A stretch of 64,000 bases of DNA, from positions 124,001-188,000 of the forward strand of contig CAMDTW010000240.1 of the NCBI GenBank assembly GCA_945910005.1, written 5' to 3'. Source of the DNA: Isoperla grammatica. Lineage: Eukaryota; Arthropoda; Insecta; Plecoptera; Perlodidae. Both the position numbers and the translations under genes were made by a program. Each line of letters begins with the position of its first letter. Position 1 is the first letter of the stretch. Positions 24,256-38,383 of the stretch are shown here, one piece after another. The notes under the pieces are model-generated. The model did not search any database and was not told the origin of the DNA. It worked only from the letters and a program-made list of their open reading frames with translations.

Positions 24256-27200
24256 GGTTGAAACTCTTAGGAATCCCAGCCGTATGCAAGATTCCTCTTA
24301 AAACTGGAAGTTTGTGGTAGATAGACTGAAATCAGCCAATTTCTATTTTTTATGCATATTTTAACCAAAAGCGAAAAAAAAACTCAATTTATGCATTTTC
24401 ATTATACTCTTGAAGAATAAAAACTATAATTCTTATTTTTCAACGGAGGGTGTAACTTCTATAGAAGTTATCGAAATGTGACGAAATGGACAAATTGTGC
24501 TAATTGGAGCCTGAAACGCTTTTAAACAACGATTTGTGCAATTTGGTTGAAACCCTTAGGAATCCCAGCCGTATGCAAGATTCCTCTTAAAACTGGAAAT
24601 TTGTGGTAGATAGACTAAAATCAGCCAATTTCTATATTTTATGCATATTTTAACCAAAAACGACTTAAAACCTCAATTTATGCATTTTCATAATACTCTT
24701 GAAGAATAAAAACTATAATTCTTATTTTTCAACGGCGGGTGTAACTTCTATAGAAGTTATCAAAATGTGACAAAATGGAAAAATTGTGCTTATTGGAGCC
24801 TGAAACGCTCTTAAACAACCATTTGTCAACTTTGGTTGAAACCCTTAGGAATCCCAGCCGTATGCAAGATTCCTCTTAAAACTGGAAGTTTGTGGTAGAT
24901 AGACTGAAATCAGCAAATTTCTATAATTTATGTATATTTTAACCAAAAACGACCAAAAACCTCAATTTATGCATTTTCATAATACTCTTGAAGAATAAAA
25001 ACTATAATTCTTATTTTTGAACGGATTGTGTAACTTCTATAGAAGTTATCGAAATGTGACGAAATGGACAAATTGTGCTTATTGGAGCCTGAAACGCTCT
25101 AAAACAACGATTTGTCAACTTTGGTTGAAACCCTTAGGAATCCCAGCCGTATGCAAGATTCCTCTTAAAACTGGAAGTTTGTGGTAGATAGACTGAAATC
25201 CGCCAATTTTTATTTTTTATGCATATTTTAACCAAAAACGACGAAAAAAGTCAATTTATGCATTTTCATTATACTCTTGAAGAATGCAACCTATAATTCT
25301 TATTTTTCAACTTAGGGTGTAACTTCTATAGAAGTTATCGAAATGAGACGAAATGGACAAATTGTGCTTATTGGAGCCTGAAACGCTCTAAAACAACAAT
25401 TTGTGCAATTTGGTTGAAACCCTTAGGAATCCCAGCCGTATGCAAGATTCCTCTTAAAACTGGAAGTTTGTGGTAGATAGACTAAAATCAGCCAATTTCT
25501 ATATTTTTTATGCATTTTTTAACTAAAAACGACGAAAAAACTCAATTTATGCTTTTTTATAATACTCTTGAAGAATAAAAACTATAATTCTTATTTTTCA
25601 ACGGAGGGTGTAACTTCTATAGAAGTTATCGAAATGTGACGAAATGGACAAATTGTGCTAATTGGAGCCTGAAACGCTCTAAAACAACGATTTGTGCAAT
25701 TTGGTTTAAACCCTTAGGAATCCCAGCCGTATGCAAGATTCCTCTTAAAACTGGAAATTTGTGGTAGATAGACTAAAATCAGCCAATTTCTATATTTTAT
25801 GCATATATTAACCAAAAACGACTTAAAACCTCAATTTATGCATTTTCATAATACTCTTGAAGAATAAAAACTATAATTCTTATTTTTCAACGGAGGGTGT
25901 AACTTCTATAGAAGTTATCGAAATGTGACGAAATGGACAAATTGTGCTTATTGGAGCCTGAAACGCTCTTAAACAACGATTTGTCAACTTTGGTTGAAAC
26001 CCTTAGGAATCCCAGCCGTATGCAAGATTCCTCTTAAAACTGGAAGATTGTGGTAGATAGACTGAAATCAGCCAATTTCTATAATTTATGTATATTTTAA
26101 CCAAAAACGACCAAAAACCTCAATTTTTGCATTTTCATAATACTCTTAAAGAATAACAAATATAATTCTTATTTTTCAACGGAGGGTGTAACTTCTATAG
26201 ATGTTATCGAAATGTGACGAAATGGACAAATTGTGCTTATTGGAGCCTGAAACGCTCTAAAACAACGATTTGTGCAATTTGGTTGAAACCCTTAGGGATC
26301 CCAGCCGTATGCAAGATTCCTCTTAAAACTGGAAGTTTGTGGTAGATAGACTAAAATCAGCAAATTTCTATATTTTATGCATATTTTAACCAAAACCGAC
26401 CAAAAACCTAAATTTATGCATTTTTATAATACTCTTGAAGAATAAAAACTATAATTCTTTTTTTTCAACGGAGGGTGTAACTTCTATAGAAGTTATCGAA
26501 ATGTGACGAAATGGACAAATTGTGCTTATTGGAGCCTGAATCGCTCTAAAACAACGATTTGTCAACTTTGGTTGAAACACTTAGGAATCCCAGCTGTATG
26601 CAAGATTCCTCTTAAAACTCGAAGTTTGTGGTAGATCGACTGAACTCAGCCAATTTCTATATTTTATGCATATTTTAACCGAAAACGACCAAAAAACTCA
26701 ATTTATGCATTTTCATAATACTCTTTCAGAATGCACACTAACATTATTATTTTTCAACGGTTGGTGTAACTTCTAAAGTAGTTATCGAAATGTGACGAAA
26801 TGGACAAATTGTGCTAATTGGAGCCTAAAACGCTCTAAAACAACGATTTGTCAACTTTGGTTGAAACCCTTAGGAATCCCAGCCGTATGCAAGATTCCTC
26901 TTAAAACTGGAAATTTGTGGTAGATAGACTAAAATCAGCCAATTTCTATATTTTATGCATATTTTAACCAAAAACGACTTAAAACCTCAATTTATGCATT
27001 TTCATAATACTCTTGAAGAATAAAAACTATAATTCTTATTTTTCAACGGAGGGTGTAAATTCTATAGAAGTTATCGAAATGTGACGAAATGGACAAATTG
27101 TGCTTATTGGAGCCTGAAACGCTCTTAAACAACGATTTGTCAACTTTGGTTGAAACCCTTAGGAATCCCAGCCGTATGCAAGATTCCTCTTAAAACTGGA

Positions 27201-28590
27201 AGATTGTGGTAGATCGACTGAAATCAGCCAATTTCTATAATTTATGTTTATTTTAACCAAAAACGACCAAAAACCTCAATTTATGCATTTTCATAATACT
27301 CTTAAAGAATAACAAATATAATTATTATTTTTCAACGGAGGGTGTAAATTCAATAGATGTTATCGAAATGTGACGAAATGGACAAATTGTGCTTATTGGA
27401 GCCTGAAACGCTCTAAAACAACGATTTGTGCAATTTGGTTGAAACCCTTAGGGATCCCAGCCGTATGCAAGATTCCTCTTAAAACTGGAAGTTTGTGGTA
27501 GATAGACTAAAATCAGCAAATTACTATATTTTATGCATATTTTAACCAAAACCGACCAAAAACCTCAATTTATGCATTTTCATAATACTCTTGAAGAATA
27601 AAAACTATAATTCTTTTTTTTCAACGGAGGGTGTAACTTCTATAGAAGTTATCGAAATGTGACGAAATGGACAAATTGTGCTTATTGGAGCCTGAATCGC
27701 TCTAAAACAACGATTTGTCAACTTTGGTTGAAACACTTAGGAATCCCAGCTGTATGCAAGATTCCTCTTAAAACTCGAAGTTTGTGGTAGATAGACTGAA
27801 CTCAGCCAATTTCTATATTTTATGCATATTTTAACCGAAAACGACAAAAAAACTCAATTTATGCATTTTCATAATACTCTTTCAGAATGCACACTAACAT
27901 TATTATTTTTCAACGGTTGGTGTAACTTCTAAAGTAGTTATCGAAATGTGACGAAATGGACAAATTGTGCTTATTGGAGCCTGAAACGCTCTAAAACAAC
28001 GATTTGTCAACTTTGGTTGAAACCCTTAGGAATCCCAGCCGTATGCAAGATTCCTCTTAAAACTGGAAGTTTGTGGTAGATAGACTGAAATCAGCCAATT
28101 TCTATTTTTTATGCATATTTTACCAAAACGACGAAAAGACTCAATTTATGCATTTTCATTCTACTCGTGAAGAATGCAACCTATAATTCTTATTTTTCAA
28201 CGGAGGGTGTAACTTCTATAGAAGTTATCGAAATGTGACGAAATGGATAAATTGTGCTTATTGGAGCCTGAAACGCTCTTAAACAACGATTTGTCAACTT
28301 TGGTTGAAACCCTTAGGAATCCCAGCCGTATGCAAGATTCCTCTTAAAACTGGAAGTTTGTGGCAGATAGACTGAAACCAGCCAATTTCTATTTTTTATG
28401 CATATTTTACCCAAAAACGACGAAAAAACTCAATTTATGCATTTTCATTATACTCTTGAAGAATGCAACCTATAATTCTTATTTTTCGAGGGAGGGTGTA
28501 ACTTCTATAGAAGTTATCGAAATGTGACGAAATGGACAAATTGTGCTTATTAAAGCCTCAATCGCTCTAAAACAACGATTTGTCAACTTT
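24256..28590 (+). repeat. Central HOR copy, 15 monomers (two monomers missing)
   Basis: Its first nine monomers (24256-26858) match 19342-21943 at offset 4914. The following six (26859-28590) match 22524-24255 at offset 4335. The two monomers at 21944-22523 of the previous copy are therefore absent here. The TCATTCTACTCGTG marker lies at 23821 and 28156. The deletion keeps the 289-bp register, as expected of unequal exchange between monomers. Confidence 0.82.
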
Positions 28591-31482
28591 GGTTGAAACA
28601 CTCAGGAATCCCAGCTGTATGCAAGATTCCTCTTAAAACTCGAAGTTTGTGGTAGATAGACTGAACTCAGCCAATTTCTATATTTTATGCATATTTTAAC
28701 CAAAAACGACCAAAAACCTCAATTTATGCATTTTCATAATACTCTTTCAGAATGCACACTAACATTATTATTTTTTAACGGTTGGTGTAACTTTTAAAGT
28801 AGTTATCGAAATGTGACGAAATGGACAAATTGTGCTTATTGGAGCCTTAAACGCTCTAAAACAACGATTTGTCAACTTTGGTTGAAACCCTTAGGAATCC
28901 CAGCCGTATGCAAGATTCCTCTTAAAACTGGAAGTTTGTGGTAGATAGACTGAAATCAGCCAATTTCTATTTTTTATGCATATTTTAACCAAAAACGACG
29001 AAAAAACTCAATTTATGCATTTTCATTATACTCTTGAAGAATGCAACCTATAATTCTTATTTTTCAACGGAGGGTGTAACTTCTATAGAAGTTATCGAAA
29101 TGTGACGAAATGGATAAATTGTGCTTATTGGAGCCTGAAACGCTCTAAAACAACGATTTGTCAACTTTGGTTGAAACTCTTAGGAATCCCAGCCGTATGC
29201 AAGATTCCTCTTAAAACTGGAAGTTTGTGGTAGATAGACTGAAATCAGCCAATTTCTATTTTTTATGCATATTTTAACCAAAAGCGAAAAAAAACTCAAT
29301 TTATGCATTTTCATAATACTCTTGAAGAATAAAAACTATAATTCTTATTTTTCAACGGAGGGTGTAACTTCTATAGAAGTTATCGAAATGTGACGAAATG
29401 GACAAATTGTGCTAATTGGAGCCTGAAACGCTCTAAAACAACGATTTGTGCAATTTGGTTGAAACCCTTAGGAATCCCAGCCGTATGCAAGATTCCTCTT
29501 AAAACTGGAAATTTGTGGTAGATAGACTAAAATCAGCCAATTTCTATATTTTATATATATTTTAACCAAAAACGACTTAAAACCTCAATTTATGCATTTT
29601 CATAATACTCTTGAAGAATAAAAACTATAATTCTTATTTTTCAACGGAGGGTGTTATTTCTATAGAAGTTATCAAAATGTGACGAAATGGACAAATTGTG
29701 CTTATTGGAGCCTGAAACGCTCTTAAACAACGATTTGTCAACTTTGGTTGAAACCCTTAGGAATCCCAGCCGTATGCAAGATTCCTCTTAAAACTGGAAG
29801 TTTGTGGTAGATAGACTAAAATCAGCAAATTTCTATATTTTATGCATATTTTAACCAAAACCGACCAAAAACCTCAATTTATGCATTTTCATAATACTCT
29901 TGAAGAATAAAAACTATAATTCTTATTTTTCAACGGAGGGTGTAACTTCTATAGAAGTTATCGAAATGTGACGAAATGGACAAATTGTGCTTATTGGAGC
30001 CTGAATCGCTCTAAAACAACGATTTGTCAACTTTGGTTGAAACACTTAGGATTCCCAGCTGTATGCAAGATTCCTCTTAAAATTCGAAATTTGTGGTAGA
30101 TAGACTGAACTCAGCCAATTTCTATATTTTATGCATATTTTAACCAAAAACGACCAAAAAACTCAATTTTTGCATTTTCATAATACTCTTTCAGAATGCA
30201 CACTAACATTATTATTTTTCAACGGTTGGTGTAACTTCTAAAGTAGTTATCGAAATGTGACGAAATGGACAAATTGTGCTTATTGGAGCCTAAAACGCTC
30301 TAAAACAACGATTTGTCAACTTTGGTTGAAACCCTTAGGAATCCCAGCCGTATGCAAGATTCCTCTTAAAACTGGAAGTTTGTGGTAGATAGACTAAAAT
30401 CAGCCAATTTCTATATTTTATGCATATTTTAACCAAAACCGACCAAAAACCTCAATTTATGCATTTTCATAATACTCTTGAAGAATAAAAACTATAATTC
30501 TTATTTTTCAACGGAGGGTGTAACTTCTATAGAAGTTATCGAAATGTGACGAAATGGACAAATTGTGCTTATTGGACCCCTGAATCGCTCTAAAACAACG
30601 ATTTGTCAACTTTGGTTGAAACACTTAGGAATCCCAGCTGTATGCAAGATTCCTCTTAAAACTCGAAGTTTGTGGTAGATAGACTGAACTCAGCCAATTT
30701 CTATATTTTATGCATATTTTAACCAAAAACGACCAAAAAACTCAATTTATGCATTTTCATTATACTCTTGAAGAATGCAACCTATAATTCTTATTTTTCA
30801 ACGGAGGGTGTAACTTCTATAGAAGTTATCGAAATGTGACGAAATGGATAAATTGTGCTTATTGGAGCCTGAAACGCTCTAAAACAACGATTTGTCAACT
30901 TTGGTTGAAACTCTTAGGAATCCCAGCCGTATGCAAGATTCCTCTTAAAACTGGAAGTTTGTGGTAGATAGACTGAAATCAGCCAATTTCTATTTTTTAT
31001 GCAAATTTTAACCAAAAGCGAAAAAAAAACTCAATTTATGCATTTTCATAATACTCTTGAAGAATAAAAACTATAATTCTTATTTTTCAACGGAGGGTGT
31101 AACTTCTATAGAAGTTATCGAAATGTGACGAAATGGACAAATTGTGCTTATTGGAGCCTGAAACGCTCTAAAACAACGATTTGTGCAATTTGGTTGAAAC
31201 CCTTAGGAATCCCAGCCGTATGCAAGATTCCTCTTAAAACTGGAAGTTTGTGGTAGATAGACTAAAATCAGCCAATTTCTATATTTTTTATGCATTTCTT
31301 AACTAAAAACGACGAAAAAACTCAATTTATGCTTTTTTATAATACTCTTGAAGAATAAAAACTATAATTCTTATTTTTCAACGGAGGGTGTTACTTCTAT
31401 AGAAGTTATCGAAATGTGACGAAATGGACAAATTGTGCTAATTGGAGCCTGAAACGCTCTAAAACATCGATTTGTGCAATTT
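26859..31482 (+). repeat. 16-monomer HOR (4.62 kb), copy a
   Basis: This unit and the next are tandem copies at offset 4624-4625: GGGATCCC at 27451 and 32075, TCATTCTACTCG at 28156 and 32780, GAAACACTCAGG monomers at 28591 and 33215, and TTGGACCCCTGAATCG at 30576 and 35201. The start is set at the B monomer with GTAAATTCTATAG. The first 1.7 kb of this unit is also the tail of the preceding 15-monomer copy, so the block boundaries are a matter of phase. Confidence 0.82.
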
Positions 31483-34400
31483 GGTTTAAACCCTTAGGAA
31501 TCCCAGCCGTATGCAAGATTCCTCTTAAAACTGGAAATTTGTGGTAGATAGACTAAAATCAGCCAATTTCTATATTTTATGCATATTTTAACCAAAAACG
31601 ACTTAAAACCTCAATTTATGCATTTTCATAATACTCTTGAAGAATAAAAACTATAATTCTTATTTTTCAACGGAGGGTGTAAATTCTATAGAAGTTATCG
31701 AAATGTGACGAAATGGACAAATTGTGCTTATTGAAGCCTGAAACGCTCTTAAACAACGATTTGTCATATTTGGTTGAAACCCTTAGGAATCCCAGCCGTA
31801 TGCAAGATTCCTCTTAAAACTGGAAGATTGTGGTAGATCGACTGAAATCAGCCAATTTCTATAATTTATGTTTATTTTAACCAAAAACGACCAAAAACCT
31901 CAATTTATGCATTTTCATAATACTCTTAAAGAATAACAAATATAATTATTATTTTTCAACGGAGGGTGTAAATTCAATAGATGTTATCGAAAAGTGACGA
32001 AATGGACAAATTGTGCTTATTGGAGCCTGAAACGCTCTAAAACAACGATTTGTGCAATTTGGTTGAAACCCTTAGGGATCCCAGCCGTATGCAAGATTCC
32101 TCTTAAAACTGGAAGTTTGTGGTAGATAGACTAAAATCAGCAAATTACTATATTTTATGCATATTTTAACCAAAACCGACCAAAAACCTCAATTTATGCA
32201 TTTTCATAATACTCTTGAAGAATAAAAACTATAATTCTTTTTTTTCAACGGAGGGTGTAACTTCTATAGAAGTTATCGAAATGTGACGAAATGGACAAAT
32301 TGTGCTTATTGGAGCCTGAATCGCTCTAAAACAACGATTTGTCAACTTTGGTTGAAACACTTAGGAATCCCAGCTGTATGCAAGATTCCTCTTAAAACTC
32401 GAAGTTTGTGGTAGATATACTGAACTCAGCCAATTTCTATATTTTATGCATATTTTAACCGAAAACGACCAAAAAACTCAATTTATGCATTTTCATAATA
32501 CTCTTTCAGAATGCACACTAACATTATTATTTTTCAACGGTTGGTGTAACTTCTAAAGTAGTTATCGAAATGTGACGAAATGGACAAATTGTGCTTATTG
32601 GAGCCTGAAACGCTCTAAAACAACGATTTGTCAACTTTGGTTGAAACCCTTAGGAATCCCAGCCGTATGCAAGATTCCTCTTAAAACTGGAAGTTTGTGG
32701 TAGATAGACTGAAATCAGCCAATTTCTATTTTTTATGCATATTTTACCAAAACGACGAAAAAACTCAATTTATGCATTTTCATTCTACTCGTGAAGAATG
32801 CAACCTATAATTCTTATTTTTCAACGGAGGGTGTAACTTCTATAGAAGTTATCGAAATGTGACGAAATGGATAAATTGTGCTTATTGGAGCCTGAAACGC
32901 TCTTAAACAACGATTTGTCAACTTTGGTTGAAACCCTTAGGAATCCCAGCCGTATGCAAGATTCCTCTTAAAACTGGAAGTTTGTGGCAGATAGACTGAA
33001 ACCAGCCAATTTCTATTTTTTATGCATATTTTACCCAAAAACGACGAAAAAACTCAATTTATGCATTTTCATTATACTCTTGAAGAATGCAACCTATAAT
33101 TCTTATTTTTCGAGGGAGGGTGTAACTTCTATAGAAGTTATCGAAATGTGACGAAATGGACAAATTGTGCTTATTAAAGCCTCAATCGCTCTAAAACAAC
33201 GATTTGTCAACTTTGGTTGAAACACTCAGGAATCCCAGCTGTATGCAAGATTCCTCTTAAAACTCGAAGTTTGTGGTAGATAGACTGAACTCAGCCAATT
33301 TCTATATTTTATGCATATTTTAACCAAAAACGACCAAAAACCTCAATTTATGCATTTTCATAATACTCTTTCAGAATGCACACTAACATTATTATTTTTT
33401 AACGGTTGGTGTAACTTTTAAAGTAGTTATCGAAATGTGACGAAATGGACAAATTGTGCTTATTGGAGCCTTAAACGCTCTAAAACAACGATTTGTCAAC
33501 TTTGGTTGAAACCCTTAGGAATCCCAGCCGTATGCAAGATTCCTCTTAAAACTGGAAGTTTGTGGTAGATAGACTGAAATCAGCCAATTTCTATTTTTTA
33601 TGCATATTTTAACCAAAAACGACGAAAAAACTCAATTTATGCATTTTCATTATACTCTTGAAGAATGCAACCTATAATTCTTATTTTTCAACGGAGGGTG
33701 TAACTTCTATAGAAGTTATCGAAATGTGACGAAATGGATAAATTGTGCTTATTGGAGCCTGAAACGCTCTAAAACAACGATTTGTCAACTTTGGTTGAAA
33801 CTCTTAGGAATCCCAGCCGTATGCAAGATTCCTCTTAAAACTGGAAGTTTGTGGTAGATAGACTGAAATCAGCCAATTTCTATTTTTTATGCATATTTTA
33901 ACCAAAAGCGAAAAAAAAACTCAATTTATGCATTTTCATAATACTCTTGAAGAATAAAAACTATAATTCTTATTTTTCAACGGAGGGTGTAACTTCTATA
34001 GAAGTTATCGAAATGTGACGAAATGGACAAATTGTGCTAATTGGAGCCTGAAACGCTCTAAAACAACGATTTGTGCAATTTGGTTGAAACCCTTAGGAAT
34101 CCCAGCCGTATGCAAGATTCCTCTTAAAACTGGAAATTTGTGGTAGATAGACTAAAATCAGCCAATTTCTATATTTTATATATATTTTAACCAAAAACGA
34201 CTTAAAACCTCAATTTATGCATTTTCATAATACTCTTGAAGAATAAAAACTATAATTCTTATTTTTCAACGGAGGGTGTTATTTCTATAGAAGTTATCAA
34301 AATGTGACGAAATGGACAAATTGTGCTTATTGGAGCCTGAAACGCTCTTAAACAACGATTTGTCAACTTTGGTTGAAACCCTTAGGAATCCCAGCCGTAT

Positions 34401-36107
34401 GCAAGATTCCTCTTAAAACTGGAAGTTTGTGGTAGATAGACTAAAATCAGCAAATTTCTATATTTTATGCATATTTTAACCAAAACCGACCAAAAACCTC
34501 AATTTATGCATTTTCATAATACTCTTGAAGAATAAAAACTATAATTCTTATTTTTCAACGGAGGGTGTAACTTCTATAGAAGTTATCGAAATGTGACGAA
34601 ATGGACAAATTGTGCTTATTGGAGCCTGAATCGCTCTAAAACAACGATTTGTCAACTTTGGTTGAAACACTTAGGATTCCCAGCTGTATGCAAGATTCCT
34701 CTTAAAATTCGAAATTTGTGGTAGATAGACTGAACTCAGCCAATTTCTATATTTTATGCATATTTTAACCAAAAACGACCAAAAAACTCAATTTTTGCAT
34801 TTTCATAATACTCTTTCAGAATGCACACTAACATTATTATTTTTCAACGGTTGGTGTAACTTCTAAAGTAGTTATCGAAATGTGACCAAATGGACAAATT
34901 GTGCTTATTGGAGCCTAAAACGCTCTAAAACAACGATTTGTCAACTTTGGTTGAAACCCTTAGGAATCCCAGCCGTATGCAAGATTCCTCTTAAAACTGG
35001 AAGTTTGTGGTAGATAGACTAAAATCAGCCAATTTCTATATTTTATGCATATTTTAACCAAAACCGACCAAAAACCTCAATTTATGCATTTTCATAATAC
35101 TCTTGAAGAATAAAAACTATAATTCTTATTTTTCAACGGAGGGTGTAACTTCTATAGAAGTTATCGAAATGTGACGAAATGGACAAATTGTGCTTATTGG
35201 ACCCCTGAATCGCTCTAAAACAACGATTTGTCAACTTTGGTTGAAACACTTAGGAATCCCAGCTGTATGCAAGATTCCTCTTAAAACTCGAAGTTTGTGG
35301 TAGATAGACTGAACTCAGCCAATTTCTATATTTTATGCATATTTTAACCAAAAACGACCAAAAAACTCAATTTATGCATTTTCATTATACTCTTGAAGAA
35401 TGCAACCTATAATTCTTATTTTTCAACGGAGGGTGTAACTTCTATAGAAGTTATCGAAATGTGACGAAATGGATAAATTGTGCTTATTGGAGCCTGAAAC
35501 GCTCTAAAACAACGATTTGTCAACTTTGGTTGAAACTCTTAGGAATCCCAGCCGTATGCAAGATTCCTCTTAAAACTGGAAGTTTGTGGTAGATAGACTG
35601 AAATCAGCCAATTTCTATTTTTTATGCATATTTTAACCAAAAGCGAAAAAAAAACTCAATTTATGCATTTTCATAATACTCTTGAAGAATAAAAACTATA
35701 ATTCTTATTTTTCAACGGAGGGTGTAACTTCTATAGAAGTTATCGAAATGTGACGAAATGGACAAATTGTGCTAATTGGATCCTGAAACGCTCTAAAACA
35801 ACGATTTGTGCAATTTGGTTGAAACCCTTAGGAATCCCAGCCGTATGCAAGATTCCTCTTAAAACTGGAAGTTTGTGGTAGATAGACTAAAATCAGCCAA
35901 TTTCTATATTTTTTATGCATTTTTTAACTAAAAACGACGAAAAAACTCAATTTATGCTTTTTTATAATACTCTTGAAGAATAAAAACTATAATTCTTATT
36001 TTTCAACGGAGGGTGTAACTTCTATAGAAGTTATCGAAATGTGACGAAATGGACAAATTGTGCTAATTGGAGCCTGAAACGCTCTAAAACAACGATTTGT
36101 GCAATTT
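31483..36107 (+). repeat. 16-monomer HOR (4.62 kb), copy b
   Basis: This is a near-duplicate of 26859-31482. Small differences exist: the opening monomer reads GGTTTAAACC here against GGTTGAAACC at 26859, GTCATATTTGG replaces GTCAACTTTGG near 31764, GATATACTG occurs near 32414, GTGACCAAATGG near 34883, and GCTAATTGGATCC near 35771. Near its right end a TTTTTTATGCATTTTTTAAC B monomer corresponds to a TTTCTTAAC form in copy a, so the copies are exchanging or drifting at their ends. Confidence 0.8.
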
Positions 36108-37806
36108 GGTTGAAACCCTTAGGAATCCTAGCCGTATGCAAGATTCCTCTTAAAACTGGAAATTTGTGGAAGATAGACTAAAATCAGCCAATTTCTATAT
36201 TTTATGCATATTTTAACCAAAAACGACAAAAAAACTCAATTTATGCATTTTCATTATACTCTTGAAGAATGCAACCTATAATTCTTATTTTTCAACGGAG
36301 GGTGTAACTTCTATAGAAATTATCGAAATGTGACGAAATGGATAAATTGTGCTTATTGGAGCCTGAAACGCTCTAAAACAACGATTTGTCAACTTTGGTT
36401 GAAACTCTTAGGAATCCCAGCCGTATGCAAGATTCCTCTTAAAACTGGAAGTTTGTGGAAGATAGACTGAAATCAGCCAATTTCTATTTTTTATGCATAT
36501 TTTAACCAAAAGCGAAAAAAAAACTCAATTTATGCATTTTCATAATACTCTTGAAGAATAAAAACTATAATTCTTATTTTTCAACGGAGGGTGTAACTTC
36601 TATGGAAGTTATCGAAATGTGACGAAATGGACAAATTGTGCTAATTGGAGCCTGAAACGCTCTAAAACAACGATTTGTGCAATTTGGTTGAAACCCTTAG
36701 GAATCCCAGCCGTATGCAAGATTCCTCTTAAAACTGGAAGTTTGTGGTAGATAGACTAAAATCAGCCAATTTCTATATTTTTTATGCATTTTTTAACTAA
36801 AAACGACGAAAAAACTCAATTTATGCTTTTTTATAATACTCTTGAAGAATAAAAACTATAATTCTTATTTTTCAACGGAGGGTGTAACTTCTATAGAAGT
36901 TATCGAAATGTGACGAAATGGACAAATTGTGCTAATTGGAGCCTGAAACGCTCTAAAACAACGATTTGTGCAATTTGGTTTAAACCCTTAGGAATCCCAG
37001 CCGTATGCAAGATTCCTCTTAAAACTGGAAATTTGTGGTAGATAGACTAAAATCAGCCAATTTCTATATTTTATGCATATTTTAACCAAAAACGACTTAA
37101 AACCTCAATTTATGCATTTTCATAATACTCTTGAAGAATAAAAACTATAATTCTTATTTTCAACGGAGGGTGTAACTTCTATAGAAGTTATCGAAATGTG
37201 ACGAAATGGACAAATTGTGCTTATTGGAGCCTGAAACGCTCTTAAACAACGATTTGTCAACTTTGGTTGAAACTCTTAGGAATCCCAGCCGTATGCAAGA
37301 TTCCTCTTAAAACTGAAAGATTGTGGTAGATAGACTGAAATCAGCCAATTTCTATAATTTATGTATATTTTAACCAAAAACGACCAAAAACCTCAATTTA
37401 TGCATTTTCATAATACTCTTAAAGAATAACAAATATAATTCTTATTTTTCAACGGAGGGTGTAGATTCTATAGATGTTATCGAAATGTGACGAAATGGAC
37501 AAATTGTGCTTATTGGAGCCTGAAACGCTCTAAAACAACGATTTGTGCAATTTGGTTGAAACCCTTAGGGATCCCAGCCGTATGCAAGATTCCTCTTAAA
37601 ACTGGAAGTTTGTGGTAGATAGACTAAAATCAGCAAATTTCTATATTTTATGCATATTTTAACCAAAACCGACCAAAAACCTCAATTTATGCATTTTCAT
37701 AATACTCTTGAAGAATAAAAACTATAATTCTTTTTTTTCAACGGAGGGTGTAACTGCTATAGAAGTTATCGAAATGTGACGAAATGGACAAATTGTGCTT
37801 ATTGGA
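36108..37806 (+). repeat. Partial HOR, about six monomers
   Basis: The order is a B/A hybrid (AGGAATCCTAGCC, GGAAATTTG, then a GCAACC right half), B(GCGAAA), B(TTTTTTATG), B(GGTTTAAACC/GACTTA), D and B(GGGATCCC at 37568). It repeats the B-B-B-D-B-E/C order of the upstream units but starts with a hybrid monomer, which marks an exchange point just after copy b. The sequence GTGGAAGATAG is shared by two successive monomers here (about 36167 and 36455). Confidence 0.7.
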
Positions 37807-38383
37807 GCCTGAAATCGCTCTAAAACAACGATTTGTCAACTTTGGTTGAAACACTTAGGAATCCCAGCTGTATGCAAGATTCCTCTTAAAACTCGAAGTT
37901 TGTGGTAGATAGACTGAACTCAGCCAATTTCTATATTTTATGCATATTTTAAACGAAAACGACCAAAAAACTCAATTTATGCATTTTCATAATACTCTTT
38001 CAGAATGCACACTAACATTATTATTTTTCAACGGTTGGTGTAACTTCTAAAGTAGTTATCGAAATGTGACCTAATGGACAAATTGTGCTTATTGGAGCCT
38101 GAAACGCTCTAAAACAACGATTTGTCAACTTTGGTTGAAACCCTTAGGAATCCCAGCCGTATGCAAGATTCCTCTTAAAACTGGAAGTTTGTGGTAGATA
38201 GACTGAAATCAGCCAATTTCTATTTTTTATGCATATTTTACCAAAACGACGAAAAAACTCAATTTAGGCATTTTCATTATACTCGTGAAGAATGCAACCT
38301 ATAATTCTTATTTTTCAACGGAGGGTGTAACTTCTATAGAAGTTATCGAAATGTGACGAAATGGATAAATTGTGCTTATTGGA
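37807..38383 (+). repeat. Two-monomer tandem duplication, copy 1
   Basis: An E/C plus A dimer is followed immediately by a second copy at offset 576-577. Both copies carry the rare variants GTGACCTAATGG, CAATTTAGGCATTTTC and ATACTCGTGAAGAATG. Copy 1 has an extra A (GAAATCGC) and AAACGAAAAC where copy 2 has GAATCGC and AACCGAAAAC. Sharing three private variants within 600 bp points to a very recent duplication. Confidence 0.88.
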
